Under the pieces are notes generated by a model that searched no databases, was not told the DNA's origin, and saw only the letters and a list, made by a program, of their open reading frames with translations. Below are positions 27,108 to 36,723 of a DNA stretch of 64,000 nucleotides, piece by piece. A program made the translations under genes and the position numbers. Origin of the DNA: Streptomyces sp. 6-11-2 (GTDB taxonomy: Bacteria; Actinomycetota; Actinomycetes; Streptomycetales; Streptomycetaceae); NCBI RefSeq assembly GCF_006540305.1, contig NZ_BJOR01000001.1:7192001-7256000 (forward strand), written 5' to 3'. The stretch's first letter is position 1; every line of letters starts with the position of its first letter.

Positions 27108-28175
27108 GCGCCCGCGCCGCGACACGCGTGGGCCACTGAGCGCACGGACGGCACGCGCCCGGCGGCGAGACGTACGGCTGCGGCACGTGCCCGTCTGCGT
27201 GCCGGCGCATGTATGCAAGGCATCCACGTCGGTTGTGCGGGGTCGCGGCTCGTGTGGGGCTGACGCCCGCGCCACCTGCCCGGGGGTGTGGCTCGTGTGG
27301 GGCTGGCGGGCCGTGATGGCTGCCCGGGATGTGCGGTGCGGTGAGCCGGACTGCCCGCGCACGGCTCCGGCGCCTCCACGTCGGCTGCGGGTTGTCCCGC
27401 GGCCCGGGGCGCCTGTCGGGCTATGGCGTCCGCAGGCCCCGTGCGGGTGGGTGCGCCTCTGGTGGCAGCCGTGCGGTGGAGCGGTGCGTCAGCCCGCCCC
27501 AGTGCGGCTGCGGCCGCGCATCCCGATGTGCCTGCACGCTGCCGTGCTGCAGCGACCGTGCCGACTGACCGGTCGTGGGGTCCATGTGGGCCGCGTGCGG
27601 AGGAACGCGCGTCTGGTGGCTGCCGTGCCTGCGGTCGCGCGTGGTGCGGTGAGTCCGCGTGTCCGCGCGCGGGTGTGGCGCGCATGGTCTGTGCGTTCGG
27701 GGTTCCGCGCGGCGGTCTGCCTTGTGCGTGACGCCGCGTTCGGTGCTCACCGCCGATGGCCCGAGTGCGCCCCCGGTCCCAGCTTGCCGGACGGCTGCGG
27801 TTCTGGGCCGTGGGCGGCCCCGCTGAGCCGGTGCTCCGGCCTCTGCGCCGGCCCCCAGGCGCAGCGTGCCTCCTCACGCATCGGACCATCGGCAACGGTG
27901 CCGACGTCGGCCACGCGGCCGGTGCCGTCCACGGCGCCCGGCTGCCCGGCTGCCCGGCCGGTCGGCGAGGGAGGGCGGTCGCTACGCTCCGTGGCCGCAA
28001 GCGGACGTTCCGCACCCCGGTGCCGAGGTCCACCGTCGCGTCGGCGACCGCCCCGCCGAATTCGTCCTCGCTGTCGCGGACAGCGCTTTCACCCGCCGCA
28101 ACGCTTCGGATTCGGGGTTCCCCGCACGGTTCGCGCAGGGCTCCCGCTGAACGATCAATCGTGGAAGTCGTGACG
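27108..28175. other. 1.07-kb stretch without a supported gene
   Basis: All long frames here are Arg/Pro/Ala-rich without domain features. The plus strand is built of recurring GC words such as CGTGTGGGGCTG (twice, near 27250 and 27293), GTGCGGTG and CCGTGC, loosely repetitive like 45152-45788. No promoter, tRNA or hairpin of note until the SpoIIE gene. A decayed gene or expanded spacer is possible. Confidence 0.6.
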
Positions 28176-30995
28176 ATGGGGGAGGGCGGATGTTACAAAT
28201 GCCGGATGGTCGACCGTTTTACCCGTCTTCGACGCATATCGCTGCGCTCGCTGCTGGGAAAGAGCCCGCGAAGCGTCGCCGGACAGGTGTTCGTTCTGCA
28301 GGTGGCGCTGGTGGCGCTGCTTGTGGCTTTCGCCGTCTTCTCCCTCGTCCTTCAGTCGCAGCGGGACGTCAACGCCGAGGCCAAGCGCCGTTCCGTGGCG
28401 GTGGCGCAGACCTTCGCGCACTCCCCGGGTGTCGTGAGCGCACTGCGGACGCCCGGCCCGTCGAAGGTGCTCCAGCCCCTCACGGAGGCGGCGCGCAGGT
28501 CCGCGGGGGTCGACTTCATCGTCGTCATGGACACGAACGGCATCCGCTACACCCACCCCCTGCCGGACCGCATCGGCCACCGTTTCGTCGGCGCCATCGA
28601 GCCGTCGCTGGCCGGCAAGGTCTACACCGAGACCGTCCACGGGCCGCTCGGCGACGAGGTACAGGCCACCGTTCCCATCAGGGACGGCAGCCGCGTGGTG
28701 GCGCTGGTCTCCGCAGGCCTCCAGGTCAAGCACGTGACCAGCCAGGTGAACCGGCAGATCCCGATCATCCTGGGCGCCGGGGCGGCGGCGCTGGGTCTGG
28801 CCACCGGCGTGACGGCGCTGGTCGGCAGGCGGCTGCGGCGGCAGACCCACAGCCTCGCCCCGGACGAGATGACCCGCATGTACGACCACCACGACGCGGT
28901 GCTGCACTCCGTACGCGAAGGAGTACTCATCGTCGGTGACGACGGGCGGCTGCTGCTGGCGAACGACGAGGCCAAGCGGCTGCTGGAGCTGCCGTCGGAT
29001 GCCGAGGGCAGGCAGGTGGCGCAGTTCCCGACGCTGGAACCGGAAACGGTCGAACTGCTCACCTCGGGCCGCATGGCCACCGACGAGGTGCACCTCGCCG
29101 GATCCCGGCTGCTGGCGGTCAACCAGCGGCCCACGCACAGCGACGGAGGCGGGCGGCGAACGGTGGTGACGCTCCGCGACTCCACCGAACTCCAGGCCAT
29201 CTCCGGCCGGGCCCAGGTGGCCCGGGAACGGCTCGAACTGCTCTACGACGCCGGCCTGGGCATCGGCACCACCCTCGACGTGTCCCGCACCGCCGACGAA
29301 CTCGCCCAGGTCGCCGTCCCCCGCTTCGCCGACTACGTCTCCGTGGACCTCGCCGAGGGCGTACTGCGGGGCGAGGAGCCCGCCGGCACGGCGACGGGCC
29401 TGCGCCGCATCGCCGTACGCGGTGTCCAGGACGACGCGCCGCTCTACGAGAAGGGCCGGCTGATCGACTTCCTGCCGTCCACGCCCCAGGCCCGCAGCTA
29501 CGACACCGGCCACGTGGAACTGGTGACGGACCTGTCGTCGGCGTACGGCTGGCAGGCGCAGGATCCGGAGCGCACCAAGGCGATCGTCGACTACGGCATC
29601 CACTCGCTGATCTCGGCCCCAATCCAGGCCCGCGGTGTCGTGCTGGGCATGGCCAACTTCTGGCGCCGCAAGGAGCGCGGCCCGTTCGACGAGGAGGAGC
29701 TTTCCCTGGCCGAGGAACTGGTGGCCCGGGCCGCGGTCAGCATCGACAACGCCCGCCGCTACGCCCGCGAGCACGCGCTCGCGGTCACCCTCCAGCGCAG
29801 CCTGCTGCCACGGGCCCTGCCCGAGCTGAGCGCGCTGGAGGTCGGCTACCGCTATCTGCCCGCCCAGTCGGGTGTGAGCGGTGACTGGTTCGACGTGATC
29901 CCGCTGCCCGGCGGACGGGTCGCCCTGGTCGTCGGGGACGTGGTCGGGCACGGCCTGCACGCCGCCGCCACCATGGGACGGCTGCGGACCGCGGTGCACA
30001 ACTTCTCCACGCTCGACCTGCCCCCCGACGAGCTGCTGAGCCACCTGGACGACCTCGTCGGCCGCATCGACCAGGACGAGGCCTCCACCGGCGCCGCCGC
30101 GGCCGTCGTCGGAGCCACCTGTCTGTACGCGATCTACGATCCCGTGACGCGCCGCTGCGCCATGGCGCGCGCCGGTCATCTCGCGCCCGCGCTGGTCAGC
30201 CCGGACGGCGACGTCACCTTCCCGGATCTGCCGCACGGGCCGCCGCTCGGCCTGGGCGGCATGCCGTTCCGGACGGCCGAGCTGGAGCTCCCCGAAGGCA
30301 CCCAGCTCGCCCTGTACACCGACGGTCTCATCGAGGACCGCCGGCGAGACCTGGACGTCGGCATGGAACTGCTGCGCCAGGCCCTCGCGGGCCACCCCGA
30401 CCGCTCGCCGGAGCAGAGCTGCCAGGCGGTGCTGGACACGCTGCTGCCCGCGCGTCCCAAGGACGACGTCGCCCTGCTGATCGCCCGAACCCGGGCGCTG
30501 CCCTGCGACCGGGTCGCCGAGTGGGACGTGCCGCCCGACCCGGCCGCCGTCGCCCGGGTCCGCGTCGCGGCCGCCCGCACACTCGACGAGTGGGGCCTGT
30601 CCGAGCTCGGCTTCAGCATGGAACTCGTGCTGAGCGAACTCGTCACCAACGCCATCCGCTACGGCGGTGCGCCGATCCACGTCCGGCTGATCCGCGACCG
30701 CACGCTGATCTGCGAGGTCTCCGACGGCACCAGCACCTCGCCGCACCTGCGCTACGCCGCGACGACCGAGGAGGGCGGCCGCGGTCTGTTCCTGGTGTCG
30801 CAGATGACCGAGCACTGGGGCACCCGCTACTCCCCGCACGGAAAGGTGATCTGGGCCGAACTCGCCCTGCCCGAGGGCGGCGAGGACCCGGGTACGACCG
30901 TGTCCGGGACGATCGCGTCTCCCGTCGACGGCTGGCCCACCGTCCCGCGGACACCGGTGCTCCCCGGCCAGACGACGGGCGACCGGGCGGGATGA
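28176..30995 (+). CDS. Membrane sensor with PAS, GAF, SpoIIE/PP2C phosphatase and RsbW-like kinase domains
   Basis: 939 aa. TM1 (about 38-60), extracellular single Cache domain like DcuS/CitA (RSAGVDFIVVMDTNGIRYTHP, RIGHRFVGAIEPSLAGK), TM2 (about 207-228), PAS (HSVREGVLIVGDDGRLLLAN), GAF (ELLYDAGLGIGTTLDVSRTA to about 560), PP2C SpoIIE (YLPAQSGVSGDWFDVIPL, VVGDVVGHGLHAA, ALYTDGLIEDRR) and C-terminal ATPase (LVLSELVTNAIRYGG, EEGGRGLFLVSQM). It likely controls the phosphorylation of an anti-sigma antagonist in response to a small carboxylate. ATG 28176 has GGAAG 8 nt ahead; 28206 is an alternative. Confidence 0.9.
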   Translation: MGEGGCYKCRMVDRFTRLRRISLRSLLGKSPRSVAGQVFVLQVALVALLVAFAVFSLVLQSQRDVNAEAKRRSVAVAQTFAHSPGVVSALRTPGPSKVLQPLTEAARRSAGVDFIVVMDTNGIRYTHPLPDRIGHRFVGAIEPSLAGKVYTETVHGPLGDEVQATVPIRDGSRVVALVSAGLQVKHVTSQVNRQIPIILGAGAAALGLATGVTALVGRRLRRQTHSLAPDEMTRMYDHHDAVLHSVREGVLIVGDDGRLLLANDEAKRLLELPSDAEGRQVAQFPTLEPETVELLTSGRMATDEVHLAGSRLLAVNQRPTHSDGGGRRTVVTLRDSTELQAISGRAQVARERLELLYDAGLGIGTTLDVSRTADELAQVAVPRFADYVSVDLAEGVLRGEEPAGTATGLRRIAVRGVQDDAPLYEKGRLIDFLPSTPQARSYDTGHVELVTDLSSAYGWQAQDPERTKAIVDYGIHSLISAPIQARGVVLGMANFWRRKERGPFDEEELSLAEELVARAAVSIDNARRYAREHALAVTLQRSLLPRALPELSALEVGYRYLPAQSGVSGDWFDVIPLPGGRVALVVGDVVGHGLHAAATMGRLRTAVHNFSTLDLPPDELLSHLDDLVGRIDQDEASTGAAAAVVGATCLYAIYDPVTRRCAMARAGHLAPALVSPDGDVTFPDLPHGPPLGLGGMPFRTAELELPEGTQLALYTDGLIEDRRRDLDVGMELLRQALAGHPDRSPEQSCQAVLDTLLPARPKDDVALLIARTRALPCDRVAEWDVPPDPAAVARVRVAAARTLDEWGLSELGFSMELVLSELVTNAIRYGGAPIHVRLIRDRTLICEVSDGTSTSPHLRYAATTEEGGRGLFLVSQMTEHWGTRYSPHGKVIWAELALPEGGEDPGTTVSGTIASPVDGWPTVPRTPVLPGQTTGDRAG

Positions 30996-31070
30996 CAGGT
31001 GATCCCCGACCCGCCCCGGCGTCCGGCATCATGCGCACAGGCGCGGTCGGTCGGCCGGCCCCGAAGCGGT

Positions 31071-31109
31071 GACGGCGCGGGCCCGCCCGGTGGGCGGTCC
31101 CGCGCCGTC
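31071..31109. terminator. Bidirectional terminator
   Basis: 18-nt arms GACGGCGCGGGCCCGCCC and GGGCGGTCCCGCGCCGTC pair with one mismatch around a 3-nt loop, between the convergent SpoIIE and transporter genes. Confidence 0.8.
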
Positions 31110-31129
31110 GCAAAGGGTGAACGGACGCG

Positions 31130-32380
31130 TCAGGCGGTGACCCCGGCGGCCTGCGGCCGCGGAGCGTGCCGCGGCAGGGTCAGCACGGCCAGGAAGCCGA
31201 GTACCGCGACCGCGGCGAAGAAGTAGAAGCCCCACGGGTGGCCGATGCCGGAGGCGACCAGGGCCCCGGTGATCGTCGGGCCGACGATCGAGCCGATCCG
31301 GCCGATGCCGGAGGCGGAGCCGAGGGCGGTCCCGCGTACCGCGGCCGGGTAGAAGTGCGTCACGTAGGCGTAGACGAGCACCATGGCGGAGAAGACGAAC
31401 ACGCCGGTGAGGAAGACGACGACGTTCAGCAGCAGGTTGCTGTTCATCTTGATGCTCAGGCAGCCGAGCATGACCACGGACACCGCGAACCAGCCGAGTA
31501 TGGTCCCCTTGATGCCCCGCCGGTCGGCCACGAAGCCGCCGACGATCAGGCCGACGACGCCGCCGACGTTGAGCACCAGGAGCTGGGTGACGGCCGTGGG
31601 GACGGGGTAACCGGCGTCGTTCATCAGCTTGGGCAGCCAGGTGTTCAGGCCGTAGACCAGCAGCAGCCCCATGAACGAGGCGACCCAGATGCCTATGCCC
31701 GCGCGCAGGTAGGCCGGCTTGAGCAGCTCGGTGAACGGGACCCGCTGCGCCCCGGCCGCCTGCTTGGCCCGCATGAAGGCCTCCGACTCCGGCAGCCGGA
31801 ACCACTGGATGACGGCGACGACGAGCCCGGCCACGCCGAGGACGTAGAACAGGATCTGCCAGTTGTCGGTCACCTGGAGGGCCAGCAGGGAAGTGATCAC
31901 GGCACCGGTGTGATAGCCGGTCATGGTCAGGGTGCTGGCCCGGGCACGCCGGCTGGCCGGCATGTGCTCGGCCATCATCGTGAGCGACACCGGCATGCAG
32001 GCGCCCAGGCCCAGACCGGCGATGAGCCGGAGGACGGCGAACATCGTCACGGAGCCGGCCAGCGGCACCACGATGGTGAACACCGAGAACACCACCACCG
32101 ACGCGATGAGCAGCAGGCGGCGCCCCAGCCGGTCGGCCAGCGGGCCGACGCAGACGGCGCCGATGGCGACGCCGACGAGCGACAGCGTCGCGATCATGGT
32201 GGCGTCGCCCGCGGTCATGCCGAGGTGACGGGTCTTGAGCAGGGTCGGGATGATGGCGCCGAGGACGACGAGGTCGTAGCCCTCCAGCATGACGGTGATC
32301 CAGCACAGGACCACGGTCCAGGTGCTTCTCCCGGCGGTGCCGGACTGCGCGGTCGTCGGGGACGAGACGGCGGATGACAT
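31130..32380 (-). CDS. MFS transporter, aromatic acid:H+ symporter (AAHS) family
   Basis: 416 aa with 12 predicted helices. TM1 carries LEGYDLVVLGAIIPTL, equivalent to the acidic GYD motif of BenK/PcaK-type carriers, and the first cytoplasmic loop has GPLADRLGRR; the second half has GGFVADRRGIKG. It lies 49 bp after a benzaldehyde dehydrogenase gene and follows a benzoylformate decarboxylase gene in the same direction, so benzoylformate, mandelate or benzoate is the likely cargo. Confidence 0.87.
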   Translation of the reverse strand: MSSAVSSPTTAQSGTAGRSTWTVVLCWITVMLEGYDLVVLGAIIPTLLKTRHLGMTAGDATMIATLSLVGVAIGAVCVGPLADRLGRRLLLIASVVVFSVFTIVVPLAGSVTMFAVLRLIAGLGLGACMPVSLTMMAEHMPASRRARASTLTMTGYHTGAVITSLLALQVTDNWQILFYVLGVAGLVVAVIQWFRLPESEAFMRAKQAAGAQRVPFTELLKPAYLRAGIGIWVASFMGLLLVYGLNTWLPKLMNDAGYPVPTAVTQLLVLNVGGVVGLIVGGFVADRRGIKGTILGWFAVSVVMLGCLSIKMNSNLLLNVVVFLTGVFVFSAMVLVYAYVTHFYPAAVRGTALGSASGIGRIGSIVGPTITGALVASGIGHPWGFYFFAAVAVLGFLAVLTLPRHAPRPQAAGVTA

Positions 32381-32429
32381 AGGGACGTTCCCCCCTGGGG
32401 ACGGGAGCGGACGGGCGAGGACGGGCGGA

Positions 32430-33884
32430 TCAGAACGGGTAGTCGGCGATGTCGGGCCGGACGGTGACCCACTGGGTCTCGGTGAAGGCCTCGACGTTGG
32501 CGGCGGTGCCCCCGAACCGGGACCCGGTGCCGGAGGCCTTGACCCCGCCGAAGGGCGCGTTGGGCTCGTCGCCGACGGTCTGCTCGTTGATGTGGACCTT
32601 GCCGGAGTCGATCCGGTCGGCGAGCTTCATCGCCGTCCCCACGTCGCCGAGGATCCCCACGGACAGCCCGTACTCGCAGTCGTTGACGATCCGCGCGGCC
32701 TCCTCCAGCGTCGAGAAGCCGATGACGGGCGCGACGGGCCCGAAGATCTCCTCGCGCCAGGCCGGCATGTCGGTCGTCAGGCCGCTCAGCACAGTGGCCC
32801 GGTAGCACGCGCCGACGATCTCGCCGCCCGCGGCGAGGGTCGCCCCCGCGGCGACGCTGTCGGTGACGATGCCGTGCACCCGTTCGAGCTGGCGCCGGTC
32901 GATGATCGGGCCGAGCGCGACGTCCTCGCGGGCCGGATCGCCGACCGGCAGGGCCGCGGCCTTCGCGGCGAGCGCCGCGGTGTACTCCTCCAGCAGCGAC
33001 TCGTGGACGATGTGGCGACCGGTCGTCATGCAGATCTGGCCCTGGTGCAGATAGGAGCCGAAGGCGCCGGCCGAGGCCGCCTTCGGCACGTCCGCCCCGG
33101 GCAGCACGACCAGCGCGTTGTTCCCGCCCAGCTCCAGGTGGGCCCGCTTGAGCAGGCGTCCGGCCTGCTCGCCGATCGCCCGCCCGACCGGAGTCGAGCC
33201 GGTGAAGGAGACCACCCGGACCTCGGGCGCCTCGACGACGGCCCGGCCGACCGAGCCGTCGCCCGGCAGCAGGTGCAGCACCCCGGCCGGCAGGCCCGCC
33301 TCCTCGAAGACGCGCGCGATGACGACACCACCGCTCACCGCGGTGCGCGGGTCCGGCTTGAGCAGCACCGCGTTGCCCAGGGCGAGCGCCGGCGCCACCG
33401 AGCGCAGGCCCAGGACGAGCGGGAAGTTGAAGGGCGCGATGACACTGACGACACCGGCCGGGCGGCGCCGGGAGAGGGACCAGCGGGCGTCCTCGGAGGT
33501 GAGCACCTCGCCCTGCGGGTGTGTCGGCAGGCCCGCGCACTCGAAGCACTCGCCCACGGCGAGCCGCGCCTCGAAGGCCGCCTTGGCCCGTACGGACCCG
33601 GCCTCGCGTACCAGCCAGTCCTCGATCTCGGCGGCGTGCTCGGCCAGCAGCTCGCCCGCCCGGCGCAGTACGGCGGCCCGCCGCTGCGGGGAGGTCGCCG
33701 CCCAGTCGCGCTGCGCCTCGGCCGCGCGGGCGGACGCACGCCGTACGTCCTCGGCGGTGGCCAGGCCCGCCGTCGCGAGCTGTTCGCCGGTCGCGGGTTC
33801 GACGACCGGCTGCTCGCCGGAGGCGTCCCTCCAGCCGTCGCTGAAGAACTTCTTGGCCCAGACGTCGCTGTCCAGGAGTGCCAT
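32430..33884 (-). CDS. Benzaldehyde dehydrogenase (aldehyde dehydrogenase family)
   Basis: 484 aa NAD(P)-dependent aldehyde dehydrogenase. Cofactor loop APFNFPLVLGLRSVAPALA and VSFTGSTPVGRAIG, catalytic Glu in HLELGGNNALV, catalytic Cys in GQICMTTGRHIV. Similarity in spirit to XylC/MdlD-type enzymes; the adjacent decarboxylase would supply benzaldehyde, which it would oxidise to benzoate. ATG at 33884 has GAGAGG ahead. Middle gene of a three-gene operon, 30 bp after the decarboxylase. Confidence 0.88.
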   Translation of the reverse strand: MALLDSDVWAKKFFSDGWRDASGEQPVVEPATGEQLATAGLATAEDVRRASARAAEAQRDWAATSPQRRAAVLRRAGELLAEHAAEIEDWLVREAGSVRAKAAFEARLAVGECFECAGLPTHPQGEVLTSEDARWSLSRRRPAGVVSVIAPFNFPLVLGLRSVAPALALGNAVLLKPDPRTAVSGGVVIARVFEEAGLPAGVLHLLPGDGSVGRAVVEAPEVRVVSFTGSTPVGRAIGEQAGRLLKRAHLELGGNNALVVLPGADVPKAASAGAFGSYLHQGQICMTTGRHIVHESLLEEYTAALAAKAAALPVGDPAREDVALGPIIDRRQLERVHGIVTDSVAAGATLAAGGEIVGACYRATVLSGLTTDMPAWREEIFGPVAPVIGFSTLEEAARIVNDCEYGLSVGILGDVGTAMKLADRIDSGKVHINEQTVGDEPNAPFGGVKASGTGSRFGGTAANVEAFTETQWVTVRPDIADYPF

Positions 33885-33914
33885 CGCGTTTCCTCTCTTG
33901 TGCACAGGGGCGGA

Positions 33915-35495
33915 TCAGGACGGGGTGGTGAGCGCGGTGTCCACCTGGAGCAGCCGCGGGTGGTCCGGGCGCTCGGCGAGGGCGGCCCGCAGCTCCTCGG
34001 CGTCGCCGACGTGCCGGGCCCGGACTCCGTATCCCTCGGCGATACGGGTGAAGTCCAGGCCGGGGATGTCCAGGCCGGGGGCGTCCGGCACGCCCAGCAG
34101 GCCGCCGAACCAGCGCAGTGCCCCGTACGTGCCGTTGCGCAGCAGGACGACGGTCAGCGGGAGGCGGTGCTGGGCGGCCGTCCACAGGGCGGTGATGCCG
34201 TAGTTGGCCGAGCCGTCCCCGATGACGCCGACCACCGGCCGGCCCGGCTGCCCCATCGCGACCCCGACCGCGCCGGGCAGCCCGAACCCGAGTCCGCCGG
34301 CCGCCGGGAAGTAGTAGGAGCCGGGCCGGCGCAGGTCCATCTGGCGCCACCAGGAGGCGTTCGTCGACGTCGACTCGACCACGTAGGCGGTGTCCTCGGG
34401 CAGTTCGTCGCGCAGCGCGGCGAAGACCTGCTCGGGGTGCAGCCGGGAGCCGTCGCCCGTGGGCGGCTCGGGCGCGGGCCGGAAGGCGCCAGCGGGTGCC
34501 TCGCGGCCGTCGAGCAGCTTCAGGAGCAGGCCGATGACCGCTCCGGGGTCGGCGACCAGGGCCTCGCCCATCGGCGCCCGCGCGGCGGCGGAGGCGTCCT
34601 CGGTCACCTGGATCAGCCGGGTGCCCTCGGGCAGGTACCGGCCGGGGAGGTGCTCGTGGTAGCGGAACACCGGCGCGCCGAGCACCAGGACCAGGTCGTG
34701 GCCCTCGAACGCCTCGCTGACCGGCGCGATCCCGGCGGGCAGTACCCCGCGGAAGAGGGGGTGCCGGTTGGGGAAGGGCAGCCGGAACTGCGAGGGGGCC
34801 GCCCACACCGGGCCGCCCAGGCGCTCGGCCAGCCGGACGGCGTCGTCGAACAGGCCGGCCGAGTCGATGTCCCCGCCCAGCACGAGCGCGGGCCGCCGGG
34901 CGGAGGCGACCTGCTCGGCCAGCCGGCGGCCCTGCTCCCCGTCGGGGACGGAAGCGCGGCCGACCCGCCGGTCGAGGACCGCCAGGGCGTTGTCGTCGGC
35001 GTCGGCCGCCCAGTCGTCGTAGGGGACGGACAGATACGTCGGGCGCCGCTGGAGCTGCGCCTCGAAGACGGCCTGCGCGAGGGCGCGCGGCACGTCCTGG
35101 GCGCACGCCGGCTCGGCCGCCCAGCCGACCAGCGGCCTCATCAGCGCCGGGGCGTCCACGTTGGACAGGTTGGCCTCCGGACCGACGGCGGAGCGCACCT
35201 GCTGGCCGGCGACGATCACGAGCGGGGTGCGGGAGGCCACGGCGTTCGTCAGCGCGCCCATCGCGTTCCCGGAGCCGGACGCCGCGTGCAGATTGACCAG
35301 GACGGGCCGGCCGGTCGCCTGCGCGTACCCGTCGGCCATGCCGACGACGGCGCCCTCGTGCAGGCCCAGGACGTAGCGGAAGCCGGCGGGGAGTTCGGCG
35401 AGGAAGGGCAGCTCGTTGGAGCCGGGGTTGCCGAACACGGTGGTGAGGCCCTGGCGCTCCAGGAACTCGTGGGAGAGGCGGCGTACGGAAGGCAC
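33915..35495 (-). CDS. mdlC: Benzoylformate decarboxylase
   Basis: 526 aa thiamine diphosphate enzyme converting benzoylformate to benzaldehyde and CO2. Key residues of the Pseudomonas putida enzyme are present, three at identical numbering: Ser26 (FGNPGSNELPF), Glu47 (GLHEGAVVG) and His70 (VNLHAASGSGN); the RHPLFRG segment holds the equivalent of His281. The TPP motif is GDGSANYGITALWTAAQ..RNGTYGAL. GTG start at 35495 with AAAGGA upstream; the longer frame to 35534 was rejected. First gene of the operon, divergent from a LysR gene. Confidence 0.92.
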   Translation of the reverse strand: MPSVRRLSHEFLERQGLTTVFGNPGSNELPFLAELPAGFRYVLGLHEGAVVGMADGYAQATGRPVLVNLHAASGSGNAMGALTNAVASRTPLVIVAGQQVRSAVGPEANLSNVDAPALMRPLVGWAAEPACAQDVPRALAQAVFEAQLQRRPTYLSVPYDDWAADADDNALAVLDRRVGRASVPDGEQGRRLAEQVASARRPALVLGGDIDSAGLFDDAVRLAERLGGPVWAAPSQFRLPFPNRHPLFRGVLPAGIAPVSEAFEGHDLVLVLGAPVFRYHEHLPGRYLPEGTRLIQVTEDASAAARAPMGEALVADPGAVIGLLLKLLDGREAPAGAFRPAPEPPTGDGSRLHPEQVFAALRDELPEDTAYVVESTSTNASWWRQMDLRRPGSYYFPAAGGLGFGLPGAVGVAMGQPGRPVVGVIGDGSANYGITALWTAAQHRLPLTVVLLRNGTYGALRWFGGLLGVPDAPGLDIPGLDFTRIAEGYGVRARHVGDAEELRAALAERPDHPRLLQVDTALTTPS

Positions 35496-35589
35496 AGACG
35501 TTCCTTTCGGAGTGACGCACGCCACGCTAGGCAAGCGCCGACATGAGCACCAATAAATCTTTTACCTTCGCGATATAGACTGCTTCGAT

Positions 35590-36525
35590 ATGAGGACCTT
35601 CGACCTCAACCTCGCCCGCGTCTTCGTGCTGCTGTACGAGACCGGCAGCGTCACGGTCACCGCCGACACGCTCCACGTCACCCAGCCCACCGTCAGCTAC
35701 AGCCTGGGCAAGCTGCGCCGGCACTTCGGCGACGAGCTGTTCCGGCGCACCGGACGCGGGCTGACGCCGACCGCCGGAGCCCTCCGGCTGTACGAGCCGT
35801 TGCAGCGCGCGCTGGCCGACATCGACAGCACGGTCCGCCAGGCCGACGTCTTCGATCCCGGGGTCATGTGCGGGCGGTTCACGCTGGCCCTGTCCGACCT
35901 GGGCGAGGTGACCCTGCTGCCGCGTCTGCTGGCCGCGGCCCGTGAACGGGCGCCCGGGGTGTCCTTCACCGTGCGGCCGCTGGACGTCGACGAGGCGGAG
36001 CACCAGCTGCGCCGCGGCGACCTCGACGCGTTCGTGGCCACCCCGGTGCTGACCTCCCACCGGACCGTGCGGATCCCGCTCTTCCACGAGCGCTACGTCG
36101 GCATGGTCGCCGCCGACCACCCGCGGGTGCGGGGCGAGTCGGTCACCCTGGCCGAGCTCGCGGCCGAATCCCACGCCACCGTCTTCGGCCCCAGCGGGCA
36201 CGTCGTCCCGCGTGCCGTGCTCGCCGCGCACGGGCTGCTGGACCGGGTGGTGGTGGACGCCACCCGCTTCTCGATGCTGCCGTACCTGCTGGAGCAGACC
36301 GACCTGATCGCCATCGTCCCCGAGTACGTCGGCGAGGTGTTCGCCTCCTCCCACCAACTGCGCATGGTCCGGCTCCCGTTCGACACCGAGCCGATCGAGG
36401 TGGCGCTGTACGCCCGGCACGAGTCCTCGCGCAGCCCCTCCCAGCGGTGGCTGGTGCAGTTCATGTCCGAGGTCCTGGGGGAGCGGGTGAGCCCGGCCCA
36501 ACTGCCCCCGTCCGCCGCCCCGTAG
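35590..36525 (+). CDS. LysR family regulator of the benzoylformate cluster
   Basis: 311 aa. N-terminal winged helix (FDLNLARVFVLLYETGSVTVTADTLHVTQPTVSYSLGKLRR in segments) and a periplasmic-binding-like effector domain (DLDAFVATPVLTSHRT, HERYVGMVAADHPRV). It faces the decarboxylase gene across a 94-bp AT-rich gap that holds AATAAATCTTTTACC and GCGATATAG, a plausible LysR site. No clear Shine-Dalgarno precedes 35590. Likely an aromatic-acid-responsive activator. Confidence 0.88.
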   Translation: MRTFDLNLARVFVLLYETGSVTVTADTLHVTQPTVSYSLGKLRRHFGDELFRRTGRGLTPTAGALRLYEPLQRALADIDSTVRQADVFDPGVMCGRFTLALSDLGEVTLLPRLLAAARERAPGVSFTVRPLDVDEAEHQLRRGDLDAFVATPVLTSHRTVRIPLFHERYVGMVAADHPRVRGESVTLAELAAESHATVFGPSGHVVPRAVLAAHGLLDRVVVDATRFSMLPYLLEQTDLIAIVPEYVGEVFASSHQLRMVRLPFDTEPIEVALYARHESSRSPSQRWLVQFMSEVLGERVSPAQLPPSAAP

Positions 36526-36616
36526 GCCGCGTCGCGCACCGTGCCCGCCATCGGCGTGAGGTGCGTAGGCCAACCGGGTGCAATACGCCGGGCGTTACTC
36601 CGTCTCGGCGACGGCT

Positions 36617-36633
36617 GCCTCCGCTTCGGAGGC
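36617..36633 (+). terminator. Stem-loop upstream of ctaD
   Basis: GCCTCCG/CGGAGGC, 7-bp stem with loop CTT, 92 bp after the LysR stop and 91 bp before the oxidase start. No U run; it could end the LysR transcript or sit in the ctaD leader. Confidence 0.35.
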
Positions 36634-36723
36634 GGCAGGCGGAAGGATGGAGGCCGGGCCCTGCGGGACACCGCGTGGACCTTCACGTATCCATCTCCTG
36701 AGAGAAAGCGTGTCACGGGCCGC

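Noticed and set aside
27187..28173. 328-codon plus frame and 347-codon minus frame in the 27-28 kb region
   Set aside because: Both are low-complexity, with no ribosome site, signal or domain.
32215..35520. Long minus-strand frame across transporter, dehydrogenase and decarboxylase genes
   Set aside because: Out-of-frame shadow of three well-supported genes.
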